Below are positions 24,744-33,239 of a stretch of DNA of 64,000 bases, in pieces. Position numbers and translations under genes: made by a program. Every line of letters begins with the position of its first letter. Position 1 is the first letter of the stretch. The DNA comes from an uncultured Candidatus Melainabacteria bacterium (GTDB lineage: Bacteria; Cyanobacteriota; Vampirovibrionia; Gastranaerophilales; Gastranaerophilaceae): assembly GCA_934692625.1 (NCBI GenBank), contig CAKUUC010000008.1, forward strand, positions 1 through 64,000. The letters are read 5' to 3'. The notes beneath the pieces are model-generated. The model had not been told where the DNA came from. It did not search any database and saw only the letters and a program-made list of their open reading frames with translations.

Positions 24744-24771
24744 TATCCTAGTAAAAGAGGATAGATTAAGG

Positions 24772-26115
24772 ATGAGTGACCCAAGTCCCGGAATTATAAT
24801 TTCTAATTGGATAATTGTTTTTATATTGTTATTAGTTAATGCGTTCTTTGTATCTGCAGAATTTGCGATTGTTCGATCAAGAAAGGTTAAAATCGAGCAA
24901 CTTACAAAAGACGGTAATGTTGAAGCAAAACTTGCGTTGAAAGCGTTAGAAGATATGAATTTCTTCATTGCTGCAGTACAAGTTGGTGTAACTATTGCAA
25001 GTATTGGTATTGGTTGGTTTGGATCTCCGACCATTGAAATGATGTTGAAGCCGTTGATGGCTTATTTCCCATCAATGCATGTTTATTTGGCGCCAATTAC
25101 TGCTGTTGTTGCCTTCTTGGTAATTACATTTTTACATGTTGTTATCGGAGAACAAGTTCCAAAATGTATCGCATTGCAATATCCTGAAAAAATCTCATTG
25201 TATGTTGCAAAACCGATGAATTTGTTTATGACTATTTCAAAACCGTTTGTATGGATTTTGAATGTGTCTTGTAATGGAATTTTGCGTTTGTTGAGAGTTC
25301 CATCAAATAATACAAGAGTTGTTCATACAATCGAAGATTTGGACTTGTTGGTTGATACAAGTTATGATGAAGGTGTTTTGAACGAAACAGAAAAAGATAT
25401 GCTTCATAACATGTTCAACTTTTCGGATTTGACTGCTCGTGAAGTTATGATTCCACGAACTGATATGGTTTGTGTTCCTATCGATATGCCGATGGAAGAG
25501 TTGAATAAACTGGCAAAAGAAAACCAATATACTCGTTATCCTGTTTATGATGGCGATATTGATCATATAACAGGGCTAATTCACGTAAAAGATTTATATT
25601 CTCTTGCTATTGAGGATAAAACTTGTCCAATCAAGTCTTTGCAAAGAAAAATTTTGTTAGTTCCTGAAACGATAACTCTTGACAATTTGGTTCGTGAATT
25701 TAAGAAAAATAAAGGTCAAATGGCTGTCGTTGTCGATGAGTTTGGCGGAACTTCCGGTATCATTACATTGGAAGATGTTTTTGAAGAAATCTTCGGGGAT
25801 GTTCAAGATGAATTTGATGAGGAAGCGGAAATAAATATCACAGAAATCAAACCTAATCATTTCTTGGTAAACGGAATGATGAGATTAGATGAACTTGCTG
25901 AGTATTTTGATATTCCGGAAGACAGATTCAAGACTGAAGACGTTGATACAGTTGCCGGTTTTGTAGTAAAAGAACTTGGTCGTTTGGCGGTTGTTGATGA
26001 TTTTGTCAAATATGATGAATTTACTTTTACTGTAAAAGAACTCGATGGCGTTAGAATTACAAAGCTTTTGGTTGTTCATGACAAACCGCAAGATGGTGAA
26101 CCTATAGAAGAGTAA
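24772..26115 (+). CDS. CNNM/CBS-domain CorC-HlyC family membrane protein
   Basis: A 447-aa protein. The start is ATG 24772, 28 bases after the -10, with AGAGGA upstream. The N-terminal CNNM (DUF21) domain has about four membrane segments (FVSAEFAIVRSRKVKIEQL ...). Two CBS domains follow (MIPRTDMVCVP..., and a second ending VVDEFGGTSGIITLEDVFEE), then a C-terminal CorC_HlyC domain (about 360-440). Relatives export Mg2+ or other cations. It is not a haemolysin in the toxin sense. Single-gene unit. Confidence 0.92.
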   Translation: MSDPSPGIIISNWIIVFILLLVNAFFVSAEFAIVRSRKVKIEQLTKDGNVEAKLALKALEDMNFFIAAVQVGVTIASIGIGWFGSPTIEMMLKPLMAYFPSMHVYLAPITAVVAFLVITFLHVVIGEQVPKCIALQYPEKISLYVAKPMNLFMTISKPFVWILNVSCNGILRLLRVPSNNTRVVHTIEDLDLLVDTSYDEGVLNETEKDMLHNMFNFSDLTAREVMIPRTDMVCVPIDMPMEELNKLAKENQYTRYPVYDGDIDHITGLIHVKDLYSLAIEDKTCPIKSLQRKILLVPETITLDNLVREFKKNKGQMAVVVDEFGGTSGIITLEDVFEEIFGDVQDEFDEEAEINITEIKPNHFLVNGMMRLDELAEYFDIPEDRFKTEDVDTVAGFVVKELGRLAVVDDFVKYDEFTFTVKELDGVRITKLLVVHDKPQDGEPIEE

Positions 26116-26134
26116 TTTTCATACAAATATTGGG

Positions 26135-26162
26135 TTTACTTTTTTTTAACTGTCGTTATTAT
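26135..26162 (+). promoter_or_regulatory. Promoter of leaderless gene at 26170
   Basis: -35 TTTACT (26135-26140), 16-base spacer, -10 TATTAT (26157-26162), seven bases before the ATG. No Shine-Dalgarno sequence. Confidence 0.5.
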
Positions 26163-26169
26163 AGTAAGT

Positions 26170-26742
26170 ATGAAGAAAGTTTTATTATTACTGTTTTTAA
26201 TTTTGATTGGAATAAATGTCAGTTATAGTGCGGACGTTGATGTTGATGTGTCTGACGACTTGTGGGATAATTGGAATTCTGACCAACAAATGTATGGACA
26301 AGACAAAAGTGTTTCCGATGAAGATTTTGAAAAGACCGTAAAACAACTTGAAGATAAAAAGAATAAACGAATAAGAAAGAAAACTGTACCAAAAGGTGAA
26401 GAATTCCATCAAAGTAACGAAACCGAGGTAATATCAGAACAAGCGAACAAGGATAGTTTGCCGGTTGTGTGTATTCCTGCTGAAATTCAGTTGGAAGACG
26501 GAATTTTACCTATCGGTCATTATCAAGTTAAAGGCATTAAAGAAGAAGATGGGACAGTTAGTTTAGAATTGTATCAGGCTCATTATGTTATGGCAAAATT
26601 TCCTGCCGTTGAAACGAATGATGACTTTGGTGCTGAAACGATTTCTTTTGCAAAATGGGAACCTGTTGGTGATGACAGTATAAAAATAATTTTTGGTTCT
26701 GTTGATTTTAATGCTTATACCGTTGTGAATTTGAAAAAGTAA
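26170..26742 (+). CDS. Secreted acidic protein of unknown function
   Basis: A 190-aa protein with a signal peptide (1-20, ending SYSA). The acidic DV/DD-rich mature N-terminus passes into a charged coiled or disordered region (about 50-95). It ends with a beta-rich globular domain (about 100-190; IPAEIQLEDGILPIGHYQV, and a final FNAYTVVNLKK). The family is not recognised. The promoter layout suggests a leaderless transcript. It lies 54 bp downstream of the CorC-type gene. Confidence 0.65.
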   Translation: MKKVLLLLFLILIGINVSYSADVDVDVSDDLWDNWNSDQQMYGQDKSVSDEDFEKTVKQLEDKKNKRIRKKTVPKGEEFHQSNETEVISEQANKDSLPVVCIPAEIQLEDGILPIGHYQVKGIKEEDGTVSLELYQAHYVMAKFPAVETNDDFGAETISFAKWEPVGDDSIKIIFGSVDFNAYTVVNLKK

Positions 26743-26842
26743 GGTGTATTTAACGGACAAAATCTTTGCTAAAATGTTGGTTGGATATAGTTGTCCGACG
26801 TATTGAAATACAGTCGCAGTCTGTTATACTACCACTTGAAAA

Positions 26843-26867
26843 GTAGGTCGGCATTGCTATGTCGACA
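26843..26867. repeat. Degenerate copy of the 22386 palindromic element
   Basis: GTAGGTCGGCATTGC...GTCGACA parallels the reverse complement of 22386-22408 (GTAGGTCAGGCACTGC...). It lies in the 335-bp gene-free gap 26743-27077. Confidence 0.4.
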
Positions 26868-26885
26868 GCGTTATTTTTTATCCCA

Positions 26886-26952
26886 GATTCTGAATAACAA
26901 GAAAATTTATTTGCTCATTGCCTTCGCAAAAATTTTCTAAGTTTTCAGAATG
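26886..26952. repeat. Imperfect inverted repeat with ATTCTGAA ends
   Basis: Left arm about 26887-26908 and right arm about 26929-26950 are about 22 bp long with few mismatches (ATTCTGAA...AGAAAATTT on both). They form one long hairpin in a gene-free gap. It looks like a non-autonomous dispersed repeat. Confidence 0.5.
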
Positions 26953-27095
26953 ACTTTTTAGGCTCTTTAAAATGTCAGTAATATTTTCTCCTCTTTTGTA
27001 ATGTTACAAAATGTTACATAATGGGTCGAAATATTAAAGAATTTGAGTGTGTATGCCGATTATAAAGATAAGCAATTTTGAAAGGATACGAAAAA

Positions 27096-29231
27096 ATGGG
27101 ATTGGCGGCTTCACAAGCAAGATTTTTATGTATAACAGCGCGAAAAATGAATTGTGAATACAAATCAACAGATTTGGCTCAACAAAAGCTTGAGATTACA
27201 AATCAGTTGGCTGACATTTCTAATACGTATTCAAATGCTTTAAATTCAACAAAATTAGTTTGGGATAATGATTCTGTTGCAACTGCAAGCACTCTAAACT
27301 ATGGTTTGTTAATGAGTCCGTCTGCAGCAAATGATTACAACCCTTATATGTTATCAACTACCACAGGCGCAATTGTATTGACTTCTGAATATGCTGCGGC
27401 TGCAAAAGCGGCTGGTATTTCAAAAACTGGTGGTTTTGGTTCTCAAGATTCTCGAGATAAATTCATTTCGGCTTTGGCTTATTCCGGCAAGATTACAGAA
27501 GATACTGCAAATTCTGTTGCGCAAAATTTGTACAAAGTTGAAAAAGACGAAAACGGTAATTTACAATTTACTGGTAAAATTTCTAAACCTGCCGGAGTAA
27601 CAAGCGGTATTGTGTGGAATCCGTTGGCTGGTATGGGCGGAGTTCCAAAAGAAAAATATGCTGCTGATGATTTTACAATGACTCAATTATGTATGAGTGA
27701 TATCGGTAAAACTAAAATCGATTGGGCTCAAGCACTAGCCGGTATTGGGCAAATAACAGAACAAGAATATGATGCGCAAATTGATAAGTTTACTTCTTTA
27801 ATCAAGTCTGCAAATCGTCATGAAATAACAAAAGAAGTTCTTGGTCAATTGAATAGTGATTATGCAACAGAAGAAAGCAAGAACGGTAATTCTAGTGCTT
27901 CGCCTGCTTATGATGCGGCAAAGGCTGCTAGGTATAAAGAAGTTGCAGAACTCGCAAAATACATCAATAACACTGACGAAGAAGGCTATGTCATTAATGA
28001 CGAAGGTGTAAGACTTCAATTGAGCGGTCAAGATGTAAAACAAAATGATGCTTATGTTGCTATTTCAAAACAACTTGCCGCAGATAAAGATGCTTACAAA
28101 GAAAAGTACGAAAAAAGTACTGATAAAGTTTCTATCAACGGTGTTGGAACAGTTAACGGTAAAACGGTTGGTATTAATACTGAGAAAACAAACTTAAAAG
28201 ATTCACAGGATTACGATGGTAAAACTGCAGATAAAAGTTTGTTTATTTTAAGTAGCGGTATTGTTCAAACGGGTGATGCTGTTTCTGAAATTGATATTGC
28301 AGATATTTTAACCGGTAATATTACGATTATCGGTGGAAGCAATAGTCTTCCGCTTCTAGGTACTCATAGCGATTTTACAGAAGCAGAATTTAAAGAAATT
28401 ACTCAAAAAATCTTTAATAATATCGTTAAACAATTTGGCTATGTAGATGGTTCTACTGTTTCTGGTGTTGGCTTGAACGTAGATGATACTTCTGCTAAGG
28501 CTTTATCATTTGCTTACAATATGGTTCAAAAACAATTCTTCAAAAGTAAATCTGAAAATACAGGCGGCAATGCTGATCAAAAATCTATGATTGATAACGC
28601 TGCTTATGTAAACTCTGAAAAATACAATTCAGTTGGAACAAACAGAGACAACACAAACTATGCGGTAAGTTTGAGTAATATGTTATCTGCATTCTTGACA
28701 TACTATGATAACGGTTTGAATGGTGTTGATTCAAACTATGTTGTCGGTGCAAGTGTTGATACTTCAGAATATGTAACAGAAGATGCAAGTTATGTTTACT
28801 TAGGTAAACTTGATGATGAAAATTACTCAATGAGTGAAAAAGTTGCTGATTTTTACGATATCATTTATAATAACATTATTGAACACGGTTGGAGAGAAGA
28901 TGATTCGTTAGAAGATAGCGAATATATGGAACAATGCATCAAAAACGGTACATATTCAATGGTTTCATTGAACAATTTGGATGGATATTATTATCAAACA
29001 AGATACAATGAAACAGGTTATATGACCGAGGTTACTGATGATGATGCTGTTGCCAGAGCGGAAGCAGAATTTACTGCGAAAAAAGCAGAATTGACCTATA
29101 AAGAAGATAAAATAGATATTCAAACAAAACAGTTGGATGCAGAAATTTCTTCATTGTCAACTGAATACGAAACAGTAAAACAATTGATATCTAAGAGTAT
29201 TGAAAAAACATTCTCAATGTTTTCTAACTAA
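27096..29231 (+). CDS. Large protein with helical ends and variable centre
   Basis: A 711-aa protein. The ATG at 27096 has GAAAGGA nine bases upstream. The first 60 residues (MGLAASQARFLCITARKMN ...) and the last 60 (LTYKEDKIDIQTKQLDAEI ...) are heptad-like helices. Between them lies a long Ser/Thr/Gly/Asn-rich beta-type region. This arrangement recalls flagellin or hook-associated filament proteins, whose two termini pack together. Sequence similarity is not evident, and no signal peptide or flagellar gene is nearby. Strong ribosome site and smooth codon use support expression. Confidence 0.65.
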   Translation: MGLAASQARFLCITARKMNCEYKSTDLAQQKLEITNQLADISNTYSNALNSTKLVWDNDSVATASTLNYGLLMSPSAANDYNPYMLSTTTGAIVLTSEYAAAAKAAGISKTGGFGSQDSRDKFISALAYSGKITEDTANSVAQNLYKVEKDENGNLQFTGKISKPAGVTSGIVWNPLAGMGGVPKEKYAADDFTMTQLCMSDIGKTKIDWAQALAGIGQITEQEYDAQIDKFTSLIKSANRHEITKEVLGQLNSDYATEESKNGNSSASPAYDAAKAARYKEVAELAKYINNTDEEGYVINDEGVRLQLSGQDVKQNDAYVAISKQLAADKDAYKEKYEKSTDKVSINGVGTVNGKTVGINTEKTNLKDSQDYDGKTADKSLFILSSGIVQTGDAVSEIDIADILTGNITIIGGSNSLPLLGTHSDFTEAEFKEITQKIFNNIVKQFGYVDGSTVSGVGLNVDDTSAKALSFAYNMVQKQFFKSKSENTGGNADQKSMIDNAAYVNSEKYNSVGTNRDNTNYAVSLSNMLSAFLTYYDNGLNGVDSNYVVGASVDTSEYVTEDASYVYLGKLDDENYSMSEKVADFYDIIYNNIIEHGWREDDSLEDSEYMEQCIKNGTYSMVSLNNLDGYYYQTRYNETGYMTEVTDDDAVARAEAEFTAKKAELTYKEDKIDIQTKQLDAEISSLSTEYETVKQLISKSIEKTFSMFSN

Positions 29232-29242
29232 TAAATAAATTG

Positions 29243-30097
29243 CTAAGGTTGAACAGCGTTGTTTTTGTTGTTCAACTTTTTCCTTTCTATTCTGTTAATG
29301 TTTGCTTTTTGTTTTGCGCGTTCTTTATTGATGATATCTTTTAATAATTTATTCAGAAGCTCAAGTTTTTCAGAGAACATATAGTTTTTGTTTTCATTGA
29401 GCAAATCTTCTTCATCAATATTTACGTGTTGTTTTGCTAGTTGTTTGGCAAATTTTCGTTGAGAGTGGTAGCCATTTATTTCTAGCATTGTACAATATCT
29501 GCTATCTTGAAGGTAGTTTATTTTATCTTTTGGGTCAAGTTTTTTCAAAAAGCCTTTGAATACTTGTTCTAGTCTTTTTAATATGAATAATTTTTCTTTG
29601 TTGCTTTCTGGTTCTTCCAGATTGTAAATGAAAGATTCGTATAGATTGTCGTAATCTTTAACATATAAATCTTTTTCGGTCATATATTGACATCTTGCTA
29701 ATATTTTGGGGTTGTATAATTGGTCTGTTATGTGAGTAAATTCATGCATAAGGGAAGGAAGATCTCTAAGCCGAATTTTATTTTCTGTGGTCAGTAGTTC
29801 TAGTGTTATTGCATTGATTTTTGATGAAGAGTTATAATTTAGCGCACTGTATCCAAGGAAATCCGGATCTTCTACATCTTGGACAAGATTTTTTACTATA
29901 ACATTGATATTATTGGGTAATAGTTCATCTATACATTTTTGAATTTCTTTTAGTGAAATCTCTCCGTTTTTAAATCGCCCTTTTATCTCACGATAAAATT
30001 TGTTGACAAGTTGTGATGATTTGTCTTGTCTGATTTGCAAAGAGCCTTTGACAGTTTTGTACGGCAATTTTACCGGTGGTAAAGTTATATTACTCAT
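29243..30097 (-). CDS. Putative zinc metalloprotease with HEFTH motif
   Basis: A 284-aa soluble protein of unknown family. LMHEFTHITD near residue 120 fits HExxH, with possible third ligands in YESFIYNLEEPES about 35 residues later (gluzincin-like spacing). The C-terminal 60 residues are Lys/Asn-rich helix. There is no signal peptide and no clear Shine-Dalgarno before the ATG. It converges with the 711-aa protein gene with 11 bp between stops. Protease activity is inferred from the motif only. Confidence 0.6.
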   Translation of the reverse strand: MSNITLPPVKLPYKTVKGSLQIRQDKSSQLVNKFYREIKGRFKNGEISLKEIQKCIDELLPNNINVIVKNLVQDVEDPDFLGYSALNYNSSSKINAITLELLTTENKIRLRDLPSLMHEFTHITDQLYNPKILARCQYMTEKDLYVKDYDNLYESFIYNLEEPESNKEKLFILKRLEQVFKGFLKKLDPKDKINYLQDSRYCTMLEINGYHSQRKFAKQLAKQHVNIDEEDLLNENKNYMFSEKLELLNKLLKDIINKERAKQKANINRIERKKLNNKNNAVQP

Positions 30098-30224
30098 ATT
30101 TGTTTTAAAATCCGAAAACGGTTATTTTTGCTATTATTTTAATATTTGTAAATGGCTTTTCTTTTATATAAATATTAACATTTTCTTAATTATTCGCACG
30201 TCTATAACCACTTGATTAGTTTTT

Positions 30225-30254
30225 TTGTTAATGTTACTATCTGCATGTTATAGT
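30225..30254 (+). promoter_or_regulatory. Promoter of gap
   Basis: -35 TTGTTA (30225-30230), 18-base spacer, -10 TATAGT (30249-30254), about 35 bases before the ATG. Confidence 0.5.
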
Positions 30255-30289
30255 TAGTAAATGTTACACAATAAGAAGGAGTAAAACTT

Positions 30290-31294
30290 ATGGTAAACGT
30301 AGCAATTAACGGATTTGGTAGAATCGGTCGTAACACATTGAGAGCCGCTATCAAAGAAGGTATTTTTGACAAAATTAATTATGTAGCAATCAATGACCCA
30401 GGTCTAAAACCTGAAGATGCTGCTAGAATCTTCAAATATGATTCAGTTATGGGTAGATTCGATGGTACTGTTGAAGCTTACGAAGAAGGTATTATCGTTA
30501 ACGGTAAAAAAATTAAATTCTTCGCTGAAAAAGATCCATCTCAATTACCTTGGAAAGATTTAGGTGTTGAAGTTGTTGTTGAATCAACTGGTTTCTTCAC
30601 AGATGCAACTAAAGCTCACGCTCACATCGATGCTGGTGCTAAAAAAGTTATCATTTCTGCACCTGCTTCTAACGAAGACAAAACAATCGTTTTGGGTGTT
30701 AACGAAAAAGAATATGATCCAGCAAAACACAATGTAATTTCAATGGCATCTTGTACAACTAACTGCTTGGCTCCAGTAGCAAAAGCAATCAATGACAAAT
30801 TCGGTATCGTTAAAGGTTTGATGACAACAGTTCACTCTTACACTGGCGACCAAAGAATTTTGGATGCTGGTCACAAAGACCCACGTCGTGCCAGAGCAGG
30901 CGCATTGAACATCGTTCCTACAAAAACAGGTGCTGCTAAAGCTGTAGCTTTGGTTCTTCCTGAATTGAAAGGAAAACTTGATGGTTTCGCTATGAGAGTT
31001 CCTACTCCAGACGTTTCTTTGGTTGACGTTGTATTCGAAACTGAAAAGAAAGTTACTGTTGAAGAAGTTAACGCTGCTTTGAAAGAAGCTGCTGATGGTC
31101 ACGTATTGTGCTATTCAGATGAACCATTAGTTTCAACTGACTACATCGGTTCTCACCAATCTTCAACTGTTGACTCTTTGTTAACAAGAGTTATGGGCGA
31201 CAATATGGTTAAAGTTATTTCTTGGTATGATAACGAATGTGGTTATTCTACTAGATTGGCTGAAACTACATTGATGGTTGCTGAAAAATTATAA
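30290..31294 (+). CDS. gap: Glyceraldehyde-3-phosphate dehydrogenase
   Basis: A 334-aa type I GAPDH, the glycolytic NAD-dependent oxidation and phosphorylation of glyceraldehyde 3-phosphate. NGFGRIGRNTLR is the Rossmann loop. The catalytic cysteine is in ASCTTNCLAP near residue 153, the histidine in VHSYTGDQR, and WYDNECGYS is at the C-terminus. The segment after the NAD loop (AINDPGLKPEDAARIFKYDS) differs from the common D-L-T form. AGAAGGAG precedes the ATG, and the codon choice looks highly expressed. A strong terminator follows. Confidence 0.98.
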   Translation: MVNVAINGFGRIGRNTLRAAIKEGIFDKINYVAINDPGLKPEDAARIFKYDSVMGRFDGTVEAYEEGIIVNGKKIKFFAEKDPSQLPWKDLGVEVVVESTGFFTDATKAHAHIDAGAKKVIISAPASNEDKTIVLGVNEKEYDPAKHNVISMASCTTNCLAPVAKAINDKFGIVKGLMTTVHSYTGDQRILDAGHKDPRRARAGALNIVPTKTGAAKAVALVLPELKGKLDGFAMRVPTPDVSLVDVVFETEKKVTVEEVNAALKEAADGHVLCYSDEPLVSTDYIGSHQSSTVDSLLTRVMGDNMVKVISWYDNECGYSTRLAETTLMVAEKL

Positions 31295-31315
31295 TTCTTA
31301 TAATTTTGAATAATA

Positions 31316-31351
31316 AAAAGGGACAGTCTTTTAAAAAGGCTGTCCTTTTTA
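31316..31351 (+). terminator. Terminator of gap
   Basis: Stem AAGGACAG-type arms around GGACAGTCTT and AAGGCTGTCC with a short A-rich loop, then TTTTT. Confidence 0.9.
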
Positions 31352-31417
31352 GTTGTTTGACAATTTTCCTCGCAAGAGTTGATTAGAACATAAAATAATG
31401 AATATTATTGAGTCTTT

Positions 31418-31684
31418 CTATGCTACATAAATTTTAGGGTCAGGCATGTTATTGATTACTGCCATCATTTTATCCATTTGATATGCTGCTAGTTTTACTC
31501 GTTCATTAAAAGTTCGCTCTTCTTTAGGTTTTTGCTTGATTTCTTCTATTTCTTGTATTTCAACCATTGCTCGTTGTGCTTTAATTTTATCTGCAGCATC
31601 TTGAATGATTTTTGGAACAGGTGAAGTTCTGTTTTGAGGGGCAAAACAATCATTTGTACAATTCATTCCATTAACTTCTAACAT
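31418..31684 (-). CDS. Small unknown protein, predicted helical
   Basis: An 88-aa protein. The N-terminus contains two cysteines (MNCTNDCFAPQ); the rest is amphipathic helix with a Glu/Lys-rich middle (VEIQEIEEIKQKPKEE). AAAGGA lies about 10 bases upstream of the ATG. No family is recognised. Confidence 0.55.
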   Translation of the reverse strand: MLEVNGMNCTNDCFAPQNRTSPVPKIIQDAADKIKAQRAMVEIQEIEEIKQKPKEERTFNERVKLAAYQMDKMMAVINNMPDPKIYVA

Positions 31685-31782
31685 AATCTACACATCCTTT
31701 CCTATTCGAATTTCCCTTAACTTTTGTACTTGTTATAAACCATTTTTTTCGAAATTTTTGCTATTTTGTATCTTTTTTGTTA

Positions 31783-31817
31783 CAAAATATAGCGACAGAA
31801 AATAATCTGCCGCTATA
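31783..31817 (-). terminator. Terminator of the MFS sugar transporter
   Basis: Stem TATAGCGACAGA/TCTGCCGCTATA with one mismatch (31788-31799, 31806-31817), followed on the minus strand by TTTT. Confidence 0.75.
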
Positions 31818-31845
31818 AGTTTATTTCGTTATTAAGTTTTCAGTT

Positions 31846-33201
31846 TTATTCTTTGATAGTCATTGTAACAAGAGTAGCAAGTATCAAACAAATTGCACCT
31901 ACAATGAAAGAATATTCATAATGATGGTTGATTCCGCCGTTGATTGCCGAAACATTAATTAGCCAACCTACAAGTGTACAAACAAAAACTTGCGGACCTG
32001 CAATGAATATGTTGAAAATACCCATGACAGAGCCTTCAGTCCCCGGTTTGATGTATTTAGATAACATTGCAAACGGCAATGCACAAACACTTGACCAACC
32101 AATACCGGATAGTGCCATAAATAATAATACTGCAGTTCTGTTGTCTTTAAACATTGTAAGCCCTAAATATGCGACAACCATTGATAACAATGATATTATA
32201 TGAACTTTTCTGTTGCCGAATTTGTTTGCTAAAGTTCCGATAGGAACCGCAATTAGGAAACAAACCAAGTTGAAAATTGCAAGTCCGATAAGTGCATAAT
32301 TTTGTGCTGCATCTTTTAGTGATTGTTCAACTAAAATCTTTGTATCATCAGGAATTCCGTAAACAGTGTGGATTGCAAATGCTGTGAAGTAAATCAATAG
32401 ACACATCATACCAATCCAAGTGAAAAATTGCATTGTACAAATCTTTTTAACTTCAGGTGATAACAAGAAGAAATCTTTTAAAGATTCCCAAAAAGATTGT
32501 TTAGCACCATCTGATTTTTCTGATTCAGTGTCAGATTTTAGTGAACTCTTTTCTTTTATTGTCAAGCAAGTCCAAGTCATAGCAAGAGCGAATGCTAAAC
32601 CTGCCATAATGAATTGTGCTTGTGTTGACATTTGATAATTGAACGCAAATTTTAAAAACGGTGCTACAGCCATTGCGATTACAGAACCCAACCCGATAGC
32701 AAGGCTAATGTAAGAGTTTGCCTGAGCGTGTTGTTCCGGTAATACAACGTCCGGAATTAAAGAACGGTATGGACCTTGTGCAATGTTGATACATGCATCA
32801 ATTACCCAAATCATAATAGCAGCAACAAGCAAACCGCCCCAGGCCGGCATTGTAATATGGAACGCTTTTCCTATAAGGTCTGAAATTCCGGCAGAATTAG
32901 GAAATAACCAAAGTGCAATAGCAGTAATTAGTGCGCCTGCTAATAAATACGGTCTGCGTCGTCCGAAACGAGATTTAGTATTATCACTCAAAACTCCGAC
33001 TATTGGTTGAACAACCATTCCGGAAAATGGTCCGGCTAACCAAATTAAACTGTATAACAACGGAGAAGCACCAAGACTTAGTGTTACGGGTTCTGCTAGG
33101 GCAATTCTCATTTGCCAAGCAAATTGTAATCCTAAAAATCCTAATGCAAAATTCAAAAAATTCAACGTGGTGAATCTTTTCATTTCAAATTCATCATTCA
33201 T
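31846..33201 (-). CDS. MFS transporter, sucrose/SLC45-like
   Basis: A 451-aa protein with 12 predicted helices. The segment GPFSGMVVQPIVGVLSDNTKSRFGRRRPYL is typical of glycoside/cation symporters and SLC45 sucrose carriers, so import of a disaccharide or other sugar with H+ is likely. The central loop (about 230-250) is charged. GGGG precedes the ATG. No sugar hydrolase gene is adjacent to name the substrate. Confidence 0.85.
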   Translation of the reverse strand: MNDEFEMKRFTTLNFLNFALGFLGLQFAWQMRIALAEPVTLSLGASPLLYSLIWLAGPFSGMVVQPIVGVLSDNTKSRFGRRRPYLLAGALITAIALWLFPNSAGISDLIGKAFHITMPAWGGLLVAAIMIWVIDACINIAQGPYRSLIPDVVLPEQHAQANSYISLAIGLGSVIAMAVAPFLKFAFNYQMSTQAQFIMAGLAFALAMTWTCLTIKEKSSLKSDTESEKSDGAKQSFWESLKDFFLLSPEVKKICTMQFFTWIGMMCLLIYFTAFAIHTVYGIPDDTKILVEQSLKDAAQNYALIGLAIFNLVCFLIAVPIGTLANKFGNRKVHIISLLSMVVAYLGLTMFKDNRTAVLLFMALSGIGWSSVCALPFAMLSKYIKPGTEGSVMGIFNIFIAGPQVFVCTLVGWLINVSAINGGINHHYEYSFIVGAICLILATLVTMTIKE

Positions 33202-33239
33202 TAACTACCCCTTTTCTACATATTATATAGATTTTACTT

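Noticed and set aside
24715..24771. Longer start of the CorC-type protein
   Set aside because: The TTG is the -35 of a TTGCTT-N17-TATAAT promoter.
30740..31102. 120-codon ORF antisense to gap
   Set aside because: Typical shadow of a strongly codon-biased gene; Ser/Phe/Cys-rich, no start signals.
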